Shown here: positions 32,427 through 44,259 of the stretch, one piece after another | Numbering within the stretch: position 1 is the first letter of the stretch | Layout of the letters: each line of letters starts with the position of its first letter | Source of the DNA: Cryptomeria japonica | Taxonomy: Eukaryota; Streptophyta; Pinopsida; Cupressales; Cupressaceae | Length of the DNA stretch: 64,000 bases | NCBI RefSeq assembly: GCF_030272615.1 | Contig: NC_081411.1 | Span: 832,676,160-832,740,159 of the forward strand | Direction of reading: 5' to 3' | Notes under the pieces: generated by a model | The model's input: only the letters and a program-made list of their open reading frames with translations | The model's database searches: none | Told to the model about the DNA's origin: nothing | Made by a program: the position numbers and the translations under genes

Positions 32427-35400
32427 TTGGAACACATTTGTTGTTGTGTCAAAAGATTGATCTATTAATGCCTAATACAAATGATAGAAATAACCAAATC
32501 CACGAGAGGTTGTTAGTCCATGTTCCAAATCGAAGGGGGATGCTGGCATTTAGTCCAAGAATGTCGTAGCATATATACTCCATCTTAGAGTATTAATTAA
32601 TGTTTAGAGGATGAATTGTGGTATGCTTTCCTTATTGATTTTAGTCTTGTATTAGTATAAGTAGCAGTGTAACATCATGATGTGTGCTACCTTTTGTAAA
32701 TGATATTGAACCATCTCTCTTGCTATGTGTCACCTACATGTCTCTTCTACATATGTTTGGTGTTTGTGTTAGTGTAGTGATGTATGAGTATTACACAAGT
32801 GTGTGTGTGTGTGTGCATGTATGTTACATTAGCTTGTTATGTTACATCTATTAATGCATAAAAATTGATAGGTTTCCCTTTACCACTAATTAAGTTTGGA
32901 AAATATGAGTACTACAAAAAGTGTACGTATAAGGAAAGAAAAATTACTAAAAACATCCATTAAAGAGAAAAACATACATACATACATCAAAATCAAGTCC
33001 ATAAAAAATGCATCATCATACATAGGTTAAAAATAAATAACTACATAAAGGATGGAAGGATCATGTTCCCAAGAGGTAGGAACATATCAAAATCAACAAT
33101 ATGTTTATATAAATCAATAAGAGGACATGACTTATGTGAATCCATGATAAAAGACATGTTAGTAAAGCATTAACAAGGGTGGGGGGTAGTGATCATAAAG
33201 AGAGTATACGGTAAAGATCCAAACTTAAGGGAAGTAGACAAATGGTATAGGAATAGAGTGAGGGTTGATATAAATTAGAAAATTAGCCAAATATTAAATC
33301 TTAAAATAAAACCCTAAAGATACCAAGAAGGGTTGGTAGGGTGGGTGACATCAAGGTTATATGATATAATATTGAACCATAAAAAATAAACATAAAGTAT
33401 AAATATGGAAGAGATTTCAACCCCTATTCAAACTTCAAAGAAGATATAACATCATTAAATGTAGATATATAAACCATGAATGTAAAGAAGGATAAACCCT
33501 TAGGAAAAACCTTAGGGGTTGTATGAAAAAATAGGTTAAATAAAATATAAAGGATTAAAACACCCACATCTTTAATCTTGAATAATTAACAATACACAAA
33601 TAGTAACAAATCAAAATTAACCTAAATCAATCAACGTTGGGCCAATTATTATTATTAATATAATTTGAATATAAGGGAATAATAAAATTAATATTGGGAA
33701 TTGATGAAGAAATAATGTTAATGAAGCTAATATAAGACCATATATATAGGAATGCGCACAAGTGGAAATAAATAGGGATAAATTAAGCTCAATAATATGT
33801 CACTTATGGATATATAATTGTATTATGATACTCCATCAAAGTGTGTCTAAAGCTAAATGGGAATCAACATGGGTATGCAAATTTCACCATCACAATTTTT
33901 GGATGAAAAGACTATATATTGGAACCAAAAGTTAAAGCATATAACTAGATTCTCAAAAAGTGTAGGCAACATATGATCATCCACTAAAGTCAAATTGAGA
34001 CTCCCAAGAAATAAAAAATCAAAATTGAAAACATCAATACAACAAAAGGAGATGTCCATAGGGAAATACTTGTCAATTGAATAATTTAAACAAACATATA
34101 AAATAAAGATTAATAATTATGTTGCAAGGGTAACTCCAATTTTAGATGAGGGGTCTTGTCCACTAGGGTTTTCCAAACCACCATTTGGTAAATCCCCACC
34201 TTCCTCTATAGGTTTGTAGAAAGTAAGAGTAACATTATTTCCATCCTAGGATCCTCATGTAGTTGATTCTAGATAATCCTCAATGGAGAAATAACAAGAT
34301 CTAGATGAGAAAATTCCCTTTATCAAGTGGGCCTCATCCACTCCAATATAAGGATTTAGAAGAATGATGTGGAGGTGGAGACCACCCATCTTGGTGGCCC
34401 AAAGTTATAGGAGGTGGTAGGTTCTACTTAGAGCATTACCTTGTTGGTAGGGTGTCAAAGAAGTAGTATCTCCCAGATGGCTATATGGATGGCTTTGGGA
34501 AGATCTTCAGTGACTATGATGCTAATTCTAGCTAGGGGATCGACATGGGAAGGTGAGAAGTTGGAAGCCTAACCATTGTATAAGAGGCATCACCCTAATG
34601 ATCAAGTATGCCATAGCTAGAAGAAATATTTAGGGAATTCATCTCCATTCCTGAGGATAATATTATACTAAGTGAAGGGAGTAGTCCTTCGAGGTTAACG
34701 AAGTCATGTATACAATGCTAGTCATCTTACACATGAACACAAAACTAGAAAGTGTAGAGAAGAGTTTTTGTTTTCCTACAAAATAGACATCTTGGATTAC
34801 ACAAGCCAAGATGGATCAATTAATTACCACCGGGAAGGACCTCGTATGTTAGATATTAGACAATTTGGGAAATATTGAGCTCCACAATTACTTTATTAAT
34901 AGTTCAAAAATGTGTGGCCCACATAAAGTTGGGTGACTAAAGAGACCACCAACTATTCAACTTGTGCACCATGGGAAGATGCGATAAGAGCAACATTTAC
35001 CCTTCCTTAGGAGTGTAGTTGTGGAAAGGGATATTAACACACCATTTCTAGTCTTTGCACTAAGGCTTACATGACCACATAAAAATATTATGTAAGTGAA
35101 AAGAGGGCACAACCTCAATTATCACTTGGAAGGCTTTTTGGTGTACCTAGAATAAAGCATTTTTTTCTTTTGCTTGAGGCCAAGAAGTCTGTGTTGAATT
35201 ACCATATTCTATAGATGCTAAGTTCCCCTTTTGAAAAACTTAAGGGAGCGCATCTAGGGAGTAGCTACTAATGTCTTATCTTGAAACAAAATGACATGAG
35301 ACCACTAGATAGAATGTTGGTTGATGTAAAAGCCACATCAAAATCTATCCCCATTCCATAGTAGCTATGACTTGATAGATTCACAAATCTTTCATATACT

Positions 35401-36289
35401 CTTCACCATAAAGGTGCCATTAGTTTTGATAGGCACACACAAAATTGTAAGGGAAAGAGGCCAATACGAGATGGATGCCCAAAAAGAAAACCAAAAGCAA
35501 TGTAATTCTACAATAGGTTTTTCCAGGCTTCATTGGCATCACAAACATTGAGAATTAATTTAGCACATAAGGTAATACCTTCCTTAGCATTAATAAGCCC
35601 AACAAAGGACCTTCACACACGATAATACCTCAATAGATAACAAATGACCTAAGTAACACTAAAAACCTATATTATGGTTAGAATTGGCCTAGATGAAATC
35701 TTGCAAAAGCTTGTCAAGCTTACATTATCACTTTGGAGGCAACCAAGTACAAATAACAGTAAACATGTATAATTATGAGAGCTTTAGAACAAATTTAGAT
35801 TTTGCTTGCTAGTAAAAGTGTGTTGTTTATATACTAGACAAACTTCTTATCAACTTTATTAAAAATACATTTCTATAACTTAAACTAATACACTTAAAGC
35901 ACAGTAAGAGCACTGAGCAATTAAAATCTTCAAAAATGACATCCAACTAAGAAAAAAATTGCCTTTCAAATTATGCCTTTTTCCAAAAGAACTGAAAACA
36001 ATCAAAACTTGCCAAAATCTAAGTAATATCCTACTTACATCACTTGCCCTAACTTTAAGGTCAATGTAAACATGATGTTAGAGTCCAAAGCAATTTTGTC
36101 CCAAGCCCTTATAATCCCCCAAGGGATGCATTCATCGGTGTCCCTACCTACTTTAGGAAGTCAATGGTTGACATGAAAAAAAAATATCTGCCTTCATTGA
36201 ACACAAAACTAGGCAAAATGATAGAGCAAAATATGAGCAAATGTCCCTTTATAGAGGGGGCAAAATTCTTTGATGGTGGGGTCCTTCAC
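32427..36289. other. AT-rich DNA without recognisable genes
   Basis: A short GT run lies near 32802-32815. Otherwise there is no ORF of note. Parts of 34100-35760 may be very old transposon coding sequence on the minus strand, but I could not match any motif. Confidence 0.4.
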
Positions 36290-36449
36290 TTAGTTTTCAT
36301 CGTTGGCATGGTATATGCCCTTAAAAGTTTGATAACGTACTATGCTGACGTGGAGCTTACGAGATGGAGTTAGTTTTCATCGTTGGCATGGTATATGCCC
36401 TTAAAAGTTTGATAACGTACTATGCTGACGTGGAGCTTACGAGATGGAG
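36290..36449. repeat. Perfect 80-bp tandem duplication
   Basis: The 80 bp at 36290-36369 (TTAGTTTTCATCGTTGGCAT ... GAGATGGAG) are repeated without a change at 36370-36449. Identity in otherwise decayed DNA means the duplication is recent. Confidence 0.95.
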
Positions 36450-36896
36450 AATAAAATAGAATGGAATGGAATGGAATTCATAAAGTGGGAATCCAATTTC
36501 CATTTGTCTAGAAAATGCTATCTAACTAGATAGTGGGTGTAAAGCAATTTAATGAATAGTAATGCAACATTGTTTATTTATATATTTTTATTATTATATA
36601 TTGACACGTGTGTTGATATTTATGTTACGGATGTGAATAGGTTGCCCTTCCGAGAGGAGTAAAGGTCGAATGTGAAAGAGACATTGATCCCATGTTCACT
36701 TGGTCACGCTCTAATGGGAAGATGCATTCATTAGATTGATAATGACCCACAACTTCTTGTCTCTTTGCCTTTGAGTGTATTGTACTTCTATCAAACTTGG
36801 ACCACTAAATTTTAAGTGTAGTTCACATCTATCAAGTGCATGGTCCATACAAATTAAACTCATGTTCCTCACAAGGGAAAGGTTATTAATGGCTAT

Positions 36897-37212
36897 TGTG
36901 AACTTGGGTAGAATATAAGATTGAAAATAAAATACTCTAAGTGAGGAAAGGCCTTCAGATAAAATGATATCTTATAGAAAATTTCAAATTTGTATAACAT
37001 AATGTTTTTTCGTTTGAGTTTTTGTGTTTTAACAACAATGTGGAGGTAGATCATGAGGATTGAGTATCTGAAAATTTTGCGAAAATCGATTGCATATTGC
37101 GGATTTTAGAAACTATATGGATTGTCATTTTGTGTAGAGATTAGCTGTGTCTGAAGGAAAAATAAATAAATAGTAATAATAAATTTTAAGCTTTTAGAGT
37201 TTGGGTTTACAA
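36897..37212 (+). repeat. Dispersed direct repeat R, left copy
   Basis: It shares GATCATGAGGATTG, GGAGATTAGCTG, TAGTAATAATAAATTT and GAGTTTGGGTTTACAATA in the same order with 42967-43282. It matches no transposon family seen here. Confidence 0.7.
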
Positions 37213-37746
37213 TAAGAGAGTGGATTAGTAGGGAATGGAATATCATACATTAGATTCATGTCAATTTATTGTACATATATCTAAAGATGAGTGGTAGTTA
37301 GAGACATAGTTTGGGGACTTGCTAAGTCAGTATCATGTTCCCTTTGGTTAAGGCCCTAAATAAATTGATTCATGGATGATGAACTAAAGATAAGGATAAG
37401 CTTGCCAACTTAAGATATGTCATCATACATACTAGTCAATGCACAAGGACAATCTAGTCACCATGGGCCCAAAACACAAAGGAAAAAGGTACGGTTATCT
37501 AATTTTCATCATTATATTTTGCTCCCATTTTGACTTGCATGTGAATTAATATGTTTGCTAAAGTAAAAACAAGAAGCCAACATGAAATTAAATATTTTGG
37601 ATGCTCATAAAGGAAATGGCATGTCCCACTTTTTGGAAAAATTAGGACATTGGAATCAACACTTTCACCAAAATTTTGCCTTCTAACAACTATAGTAAGT
37701 GAATTATTAATAATTTGAAGATGATGTAAAGTATTGATTTTTTAGA

Positions 37747-37747
<1 letters not shown>

Positions 37748-37830
<83 letters not shown>

Positions 37831-37866
37831 GTTTTTGTGTGTGTGTGTGTGTGTGTGTACACACAC
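37748..37866. repeat. Compound microsatellite (CT)n then (GT)n
   Basis: About 80 bases of CT are followed, after CCCTGTTTTTGT, by a GT run and ACACACATATG. Confidence 0.97.
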
Positions 37867-38865
37867 ATATGTATGTCAAACTTGTTGATTTGGATGAGCT
37901 ACTTATTTACTATATTTGATCTAGATGTGGTATGGTATAGTGGGATCACAATGTGGCCATGAGGATGTGCGGAGTCTATTTGTGGTTGTTCTGGAAGACC
38001 TTTAATGACGCATCTTGAAGTTTTAAAAGTTTTGGTATTGGTTTCTTGGATCCACAGTTGGTATTTTGTCAAGTGTGACTATTCTGGTGCCAGTGTATAA
38101 GAATGTATTGCATTCCTATACCTACTAGTATATTTTGTGATGTGGTTCAATTATCTAGTATTATTGTTTTTTTTTTATGCTATCTTGGGGACCCACAAGT
38201 ATTCTTGGTGGTCCACATTGAAGTTTGGACAAAGTTGTGGCGACGTGTTAAGACAATGTTATCTTTTGCACATGACCTATAATTTTTTGATATGTGCGGT
38301 TGCATGTGGATCTATGGGCGATGATTTAAGATGGACTGGAAGGTATGTCAGCATAGTGTGATGCATCACACATCTCATTTTTTCTTTCATATTTATTTTG
38401 GAGTTTGTATCTAGGTGACTATTTTGCATTTACATGTGACACATAGTTAGGCCTGCCTAATTGTTATCCTTGAGGTCGTGATTGGTATATAAGGGGTGGA
38501 ATCATTGTGGAGAGAAATAGATAAGGTGTGTATGTTGTGCTAAGTATATGTGAAGCAATACAGTGGTCTAAAAGTGTTACAAAATAGCAATGAAGACAAT
38601 TTCTAATATGTTTTGAATTGTGAACTGTGATCAACATTTCAATGGATGTGGTTCCTTATAGTACAACTCTATCGATGTATCTTTATCAAATGAATTGTAT
38701 ATTTCCCTGAATAAGTGATCTTCAGTGTTTCCAAGTCCATTTTTGTATCTTGCCCTAAGGTTTTGCATCTTACATTTGTAAGCCATCTCAGGGGCAGTGA
38801 GCTCCTTGGCCTGTGGCCTAAACATTGTAATCAGTTTATCATATAGTGAGATAGTTCTCATCATA

Positions 38866-39049
38866 GTTTTCCCATTTTAGGTTTTCCACATAAAAATCTT
38901 GGTGTTCGTGTGTGGCTTCTTTTTTGGTTTCAATTATTTACTTTCATGCATGTGTTAGATGGAATGAATATTCAATAAAAGGTTAAATATAATTAAGTTT
39001 TAGTGTATGTTGATTCATCCCCCCTCTTAGCACTTGGTGGTGTTCAACT
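38866..39049 (+). repeat. Element F 5' LTR, 3' end
   Basis: CATAGTTTTCCCATTTTAGG-type sequence, TTTTCCACATAAAAATCTTGG, and GATTCATCCCCCCTCTTAGC near the end follow the LTR pattern of the other elements. CAATATCATAGC at 39052-39063 is a decayed primer site (8 of 12 bases). Confidence 0.65.
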
Positions 39050-39435
39050 ATCAATATCATAGCAAGGTTCTTGAAGTAATAGCCTAACAGCTAAGGTAGA
39101 TCCAGGTTTTTGAACACTATGTTTGATTCTAATTTGGATGCTATGGAACAAAATGAATGCAACATTGATATTGTGGTAGGCATGGATGGAGAATTGAGAC
39201 ACGCTTTGACAGATCTAGATGAAAGCAAAAACACGTGCAAGAAAGAAGAAGAGAAGATCACCTATCTGAGAAAGCTACTTGATGAAGGAAGAAAGGATAT
39301 TGATGATATTGAAACAAATCTACATGAAAAATCTGAAGAATGTACAAAACTTAAAGAAGAAGTGAATATGTTGAGGAAAGAGCTAAAAGAGGCAAAAGAA
39401 CAAATTGACAAATCTCTGAAGCTTAAAGGTGGTAG

Positions 39436-39733
39436 CACACGGGCTTCACTAGCTAGGCAATATTATATCACGTGCATTCATATTGGGGGCTTTATTATCC
39501 CAAAAATGAGGATGCAATATATTGCCTATCAATGAAAATGGGAGGTTTTTTAATTCCGGCTATGAAAAAATACAATATTTGGTGAAAATAGGGGGGCTTT
39601 TAATTCAGGCTATGTATTGGGAGGGGGTGACAAAAAAGGATTTTAGGGCAATATTTTTTGAAAATAGGGGGATTCTTTAGTATTCCACGAACGCATGTGC
39701 TATAACCTAGGCTCACTAAGTGAAGCCCCCGTG
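39436..39733. mobile_element. 298-bp MITE with 8-bp target duplications (hAT-like)
   Basis: The ends CACACGGGCTTCACT and AGTGAAGCCCCCGTG are inverted repeats, imperfectly extending to about 50 bp. The flanks are GGTGGTAG on both sides (39428-39435 and 39734-39741). It lies in the gag of element F. An 8-bp duplication suits the hAT superfamily; the family name is an inference. A second, inverted copy lies at 32136-32410. Confidence 0.85.
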
Positions 39734-40208
39734 GGTGGTAGTGAAGTGCTTGATGTGATGCTCAATGCTCAGAAGAAAAACAAAGATAAAGGTGGATTTG
39801 GATTTGAAAATGGTGAAAGTTCTAAGAGTCTTAGTAAAGGAAACAAAGCAAAGGAAAATGTCAAGGATGAATTAAAGGACCCTAAAAAAGATCAACAAGG
39901 CTCCACTCTAGTCCGAAACAAGAAGATTGATAGAAGGACTCCTCCTAGTCAAACTCGATATTCATCAACCTTTAATAATTACTATTTTTCATGCAATAAA
40001 TTTGGGAATAGAGCTAGTGAATGTAGAAACTAGATCAAATCTTAGTCATTTAATGGTTAATGCTACACCTGCAATAAGTTTGGACATAAGGAAAATGAGT
40101 TGAGAAGTAGGAAAGTATGAAATGGATATGTGAATACAAACTATGGTAAAAATGTTCAATTATTCAATGGATATTATTATGCATGCAACAAATTTGGGTA
40201 CAAGGCTT

Positions 40209-41738
40209 TGTTGGCATATGTGCAGAGTTGGATGACATGATGATATTGTATGTTGTCATTGATGTCAATATGCTGAAGTATGAACCGATATATTGAAGTA
40301 AGCGATCTGGAAAGTGAACCAATATGATGGTACAAGTGAAGCAGTATGATGGTACAAGTGAAGCGGTATGATGAAGTGTGAACCGGTATGATGGAATGAA
40401 CCCGTATATGAAGAAAGTGAACCGGTATGTGAATCGGTATATGGAAAGTTTGTATCAGGGTTTTTGGTTGATGCATTCCAAGTCTGTGTGATTCGACCGA
40501 CGACATCCTATGATGAGTTAGCATTGAAATGAAGATGAGATCGCATTGCCACGTCAGCCTTGTCCACGTGAAGAATCTTCTTGAGGATCTTGCATGAAGA
40601 AGATTGATTCTATCCACCTCGGGAATGTACAAAATCTCAGTAAATGGTGGAGAGCGCGTGATGGGTTGTCAACTTCCAGAAGCGGTGAAGAATGGATGAT
40701 GGAGAACGTCTTGAGATCTGTTCAAGACTATTTTACTCTATGCAATGTGTTTGAACGGTCAGAATTAGACCGACTGTATTGTTAACCTAGATGCTTAGGG
40801 TTTTAGGTTTTGGCTACCAACCTAATTGTGGTCTATAAGGTCGATGATGATTCTCATTTGAGATGGTTGGCAAAAGTTATGTGTGTATCCAAGTGAAGAG
40901 ATACTTGATTCTTGCCAGACCGGTGCAGTGAGTAGAGATCTGCAGAGTGTGATTGCGGATGAAAAGGAATTAAAGTGGATCTACCTTGGCATTGAGTGTT
41001 GTTATTAGATCAGTGTATTACCTGTTGACTTCTAACCATTTCAGCAGTTGGAAAATCCCTTTACCAGGTAGCTTTAACAGGCTTTTTGTAAATCCTTTAA
41101 CAGGGTGACTCAAAATCATTGAGTTCTTTAAATCCTCTGACAAGGTAACCTTTAACAGGGTTTTAACCTCTAACCGGGTATTTAGCCATCCCTTAACCGG
41201 GTGATCCCTAGCAGGATCGGTTCCTAGCAGAACCTTTTGTAATGTCTTTAACTAGACTAGGCTCCTAACAGAGTGGACTTCAGAAGAGTTCAAGAACAAC
41301 TTATGGGTATCCATCCCCACCGTGGTTTTTCCTAGTTGGGTTTCCACGTGAAAAATCAGTGTGTCATGTGTGATGCTCTTTCATGTGATGTTTTAGTGTT
41401 TTCTGTTAAGTGGTAATGCATGATGATTCAGTGGTCATTATATTTTTGATGTATTACTTGTTTAAGCATATGGGTGAAGTGGAAATGAGATATTAGTTTT
41501 TAAGCATATGGGTGAAGTGGAAATGAGTTATTAGGTTTTGTGAAGATCTAAGTGTTACCGGTTCATGACTTTTACAGTCACTGTGTTTTACCGGTATTGC
41601 CTTGATTTAGATCGGTGGTGCTATTTACCAGTTAATGCAGTCTTTGTTATATAAGTTGTTGAGAAAGTTTTTGTCTATACTAATTCACCCCCCCCTCTCA
41701 GTATCTGTTGGGTATTTACTATTCATCATTATTCATCA
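40209..41738 (+). repeat. Solo LTR G in the F gag, 1.53 kb
   Basis: It starts TGTTGGCATATGTGC and ends TTCATTATTCATCA, flanked by GGCTT at 40204-40208 and 41739-41743. It contains TTGTCATTGATGTCAA (40253-40268), CCCCACCGTGGTTTTTCC (about 41317), GGGTTTCCACGTGAAAAATC and TTCACCCCCCCCTCTCAG. A CGGTATGATG-type minisatellite lies at about 40316-40450 and a 38-bp tandem duplication at 41463-41538. No internal region follows, so it is a solo LTR left after LTR-LTR recombination. Confidence 0.9.
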
Positions 41739-42009
41739 GGCTTTTGAGTGCAAATCTAACATAAAAAAGAATGAAAATAGTCCATAACAAGGTCTAACTT
41801 GTTATAATTGCAATAAAATTGTATACATTTCTAGGTTCTACAAAGGAAGGACTGAGAGGTCTATTGGTCTGATAAAGAAGATTGATGTTAATGAAGAAAA
41901 GGAGAAGATGGAGATGACATGGGTGAAGAAAACAAATGAGAAGGTGAAAGAAAAAAGTGAGGATGGGTCTACACCTAGTATCAGTGCAAATTCCTCCTTT
42001 GGTAACTAG

Positions 42010-42390
42010 ACAATATACATTGTCTGAGGGGGAGAACGAAATGGAGATGTTATGAACCCCCTTGTGGTTGGGATGTTGAGTTGTTTTCAACATGACAAAG
42101 ATCATGGGGGTATTTTCAAAGGTTTTTAAATGGTTTTTTTAGTTCGTAACATTGTTCGTGAAAAGTGATAAAATAGAGTGTCAGCTCTATGAGTTGTAAT
42201 GATAAAATAAATTTATTTCAGGATAACCCTAAGTTGGTGAGTGTAACGGATAAATAAGCTTTTTGAAATCATTTCAATCACTTGTGATCTTGTTATATTG
42301 AGAGTTCTTGCATTGCTTGTGCGATCTCTATGTTTGAAATGTTTTTTTCTGCAAACCCTAGGTTCTCTGTGATATCTATGAAAAGGTGAA
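42010..42390 (+). other. Element F gap between gag and aORF
   Basis: It holds one polypurine-like tract (CTGAGGGGGAGAACG near 42025) and AACCCTA motifs (42225, 42354) upstream of the aORF ATG, as in the B2 spacers. No pol motif is present. Confidence 0.4.
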
Positions 42391-42964
42391 ATGGTGAATC
42401 AAATTATTGTAGACCCTGAACTAAATCCATGATCCACATTCAAGTTGTATCTGTATGTGGTGATGGTGAAAGATAAAGAAGGTTCATTTTTTAGGGTTTT
42501 AGTTGATTGTGTTTATATTGAAGATGTGATGGAACACATCGATACCGAGTTGAAAGAGGTTACTCACCCAAAGTTTCATGATATCTAGGATAAGTTGACA
42601 GAAGAAGATTTGACTACATCCGAGGAATTGTATAAGAATATTTGACGATGGGTTTAAATGTTTAGAAGGATTTTCTCAATTTCAGTTATGAAGAGGAGTG
42701 GATTAAGATCATTTTGAGCCAGATTCACAAGGATATAATGTATTTGAACAAACTCGACAAGATAACTAGGTATTCCATTAAGGCATTAACTAGTATGTGT
42801 TGCATTGGTATAGTTCTGAAGAAGAATACTGTGAAAATGACATTGTTATAGAGTTGATTAGTGCTAAGTTAGATGAGAGGGCTAAGCTAGAAGAAGATAT
42901 TGTTGATTTGTGTGTCCAATATGTGACAAATATTTTAGCATACAAGATCTATTATCAAAAACAA
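42391..42964 (+). pseudogene. Element F aORF, N-terminal fragment
   Basis: From ATG 42391, MVNQIIVDPELNP is followed, with several stops and shifts, by DCVYIEDVMEHIDTELKEV, then WIKIILSQIHKDIMYLNKL and KITRYSIKALTSM. These line up with GVVYVEDIRAYIHYHIEDL, IIRYVLSRVHGDFIWLDRP and NITKEVIRAITGL of element D and with the B copies. It ends at repeat R. It is a third lineage of the same accessory ORF. Confidence 0.65.
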
Positions 42965-42966
42965 GA

Positions 42967-43282
42967 GGGTAGAATATAGTATTGAAAATAAAATGCTTTA
43001 GTTAGGAAAGGTATGGGCTATTATCCACACAAAATGGTATCTTGCAGAAAATCTTAAATATGTGTACCACAACATTTTTTGTTTTGTGTTTTAATAGCAA
43101 TGTGGAGGCAGATCATGAGGATTGCACAAAAATCATGAAAATTTCACAAAAATCCATTACATATTGTGGATTTTAAAAACTGTATGGATTGTTGTTTTGT
43201 TTGGAGATTAGCTGCGTCTATTAGGAAAAATAATTAAACTAGTAATAATAAATTTAAAGATTCTGGAGTTTGGGTTTACAAT
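42967..43282 (+). repeat. Dispersed direct repeat R, right copy
   Basis: Partner of 36897-37212, about 6.07 kb away, in the same orientation and flanking element F. It runs straight into a TG-rich microsatellite. Confidence 0.7.
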
Positions 43283-43491
43283 AGGAGATTCATGTATGTA
43301 TGTGTGTGTGTGTGTGTGTGTATGTATGAATGTATGTACACACACACATGCATACATACATGTATGCATGTGTGTGTGTATGTACATGTATATGTGTGTG
43401 TATGTACATGTATATGTGTGTGTATGTACATTTACATGCATATGTACATGTACATTTAGATATACATGTGTATGTATATGTATATTTATAC

Positions 43492-43528
<37 letters not shown>

Positions 43529-43940
43529 TACATACATACATATATGTATGTATATGTATGTGTGTGTGTATGGATATGTAGTGTCATAAATTATAACCGG
43601 TCCAATTTACACCTCATGTTTGTGCTCCTATTTTAGCTTATCCTATCTTCATCCCCTCTCTAGGTCCGTTTTGGCTCCTTTTCCAACCCCTAATGTCAGA
43701 ACACCATTGAGTGGGACCCATCTTGTTGGTCCCTTCCCTATTTGTTGATTGGCAGGTCTTGTTTGCTGGAGGACCAAAGCATGAAACACACATGTATATA
43801 TGTATATACATGTACATGTACATATAGATATGCATGTATATGTATATCTACATATACATGTATATGAATATCTATATCTACAAATATACATATACATATA
43901 CATGTATATGTACACATGCACACACACATACACACACACA

Positions 43941-43984
<44 letters not shown>

Positions 43985-44256
43985 CACATACTTACATGTA
44001 TGTATGTATGCATATATATGTATGTGTGTGTATGCATATGTAGTGTTGTAAATTATAACCAATCCAATTTACACCTCATGTTTGTGCTCCTACTTTAGCT
44101 TATCCTATCTCCATGGCCTCTTTAGGTCCATTTTGTCTCATTTTCCAACCCTAATGTTAGAACACCATTGAGTGGGCCCCATATTGGAGGTCCCTTCCCT
44201 ATTTGTTGATTGGTAACTCTTGTTTGCTTGAGGACTAGGGCATGAAGTTCCTTGGT
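43283..44256. repeat. Two TG/TATG-rich microsatellites alternating with a duplicated 220-bp segment
   Basis: Microsatellites at about 43283-43575 and 43790-44045 are each followed by a homologous segment (43572-43785 and 44038-44256; shared CAATTTACACCTCATGTTTG, CAGAACACCATTGAGTGGG-type and TCCCTTCCCTATTTGTTGAT). The period is about 466 bp. Open frames here are low-complexity artefacts. Confidence 0.85.
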
Positions 44257-44259
44257 CTA

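Larger units (their letters stand above)
39110..42009 (+). pseudogene. Element F gag-like protein: coiled coil and CCHC knuckles, split by two insertions
   Basis: The first part (39110-39427) is a charged coiled coil (EECTKLKEEVNMLRKELKEA). The MITE follows, then a Lys-rich part (39742-40033). Zinc-knuckle blocks come next: FSCNKFGNRASEC, CYTCNKFGHKENEL, and YACNKFGYKA, which is cut by solo LTR G. It resumes after 41743 with FECKSN and CYNCNKIVYISRFY. Stops such as TAG near 40031 show it is dead. The layout is the same as the B2 gag. Confidence 0.72.
38866..42964 (+). mobile_element. Element F, pol-less gag plus aORF retroelement, degenerate
   Basis: A 5' LTR end (start not located), a decayed primer site, a coiled-coil/CCHC gag and an aORF fragment follow in the same order as in B2, with no pol between. 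It is interrupted by a MITE (39436-39733) and a solo LTR (40209-41738). No 3' LTR is seen; repeat R begins at 42967. The left limit given is where LTR features first become clear. Confidence 0.65.

Noticed and set aside
32802-32820. Short GT run as a feature of interest
   Set aside because: Too short and common.
31398-36289. Host gene exons in the AT-rich middle section
   Set aside because: No ORF, splice-site pattern or protein motif could be recognised.
43208-44098. Several overlapping open frames of Cys/Tyr/Val and His/Thr repeats on both strands
   Set aside because: Translations of TG/CA/TATG microsatellites; no real protein.
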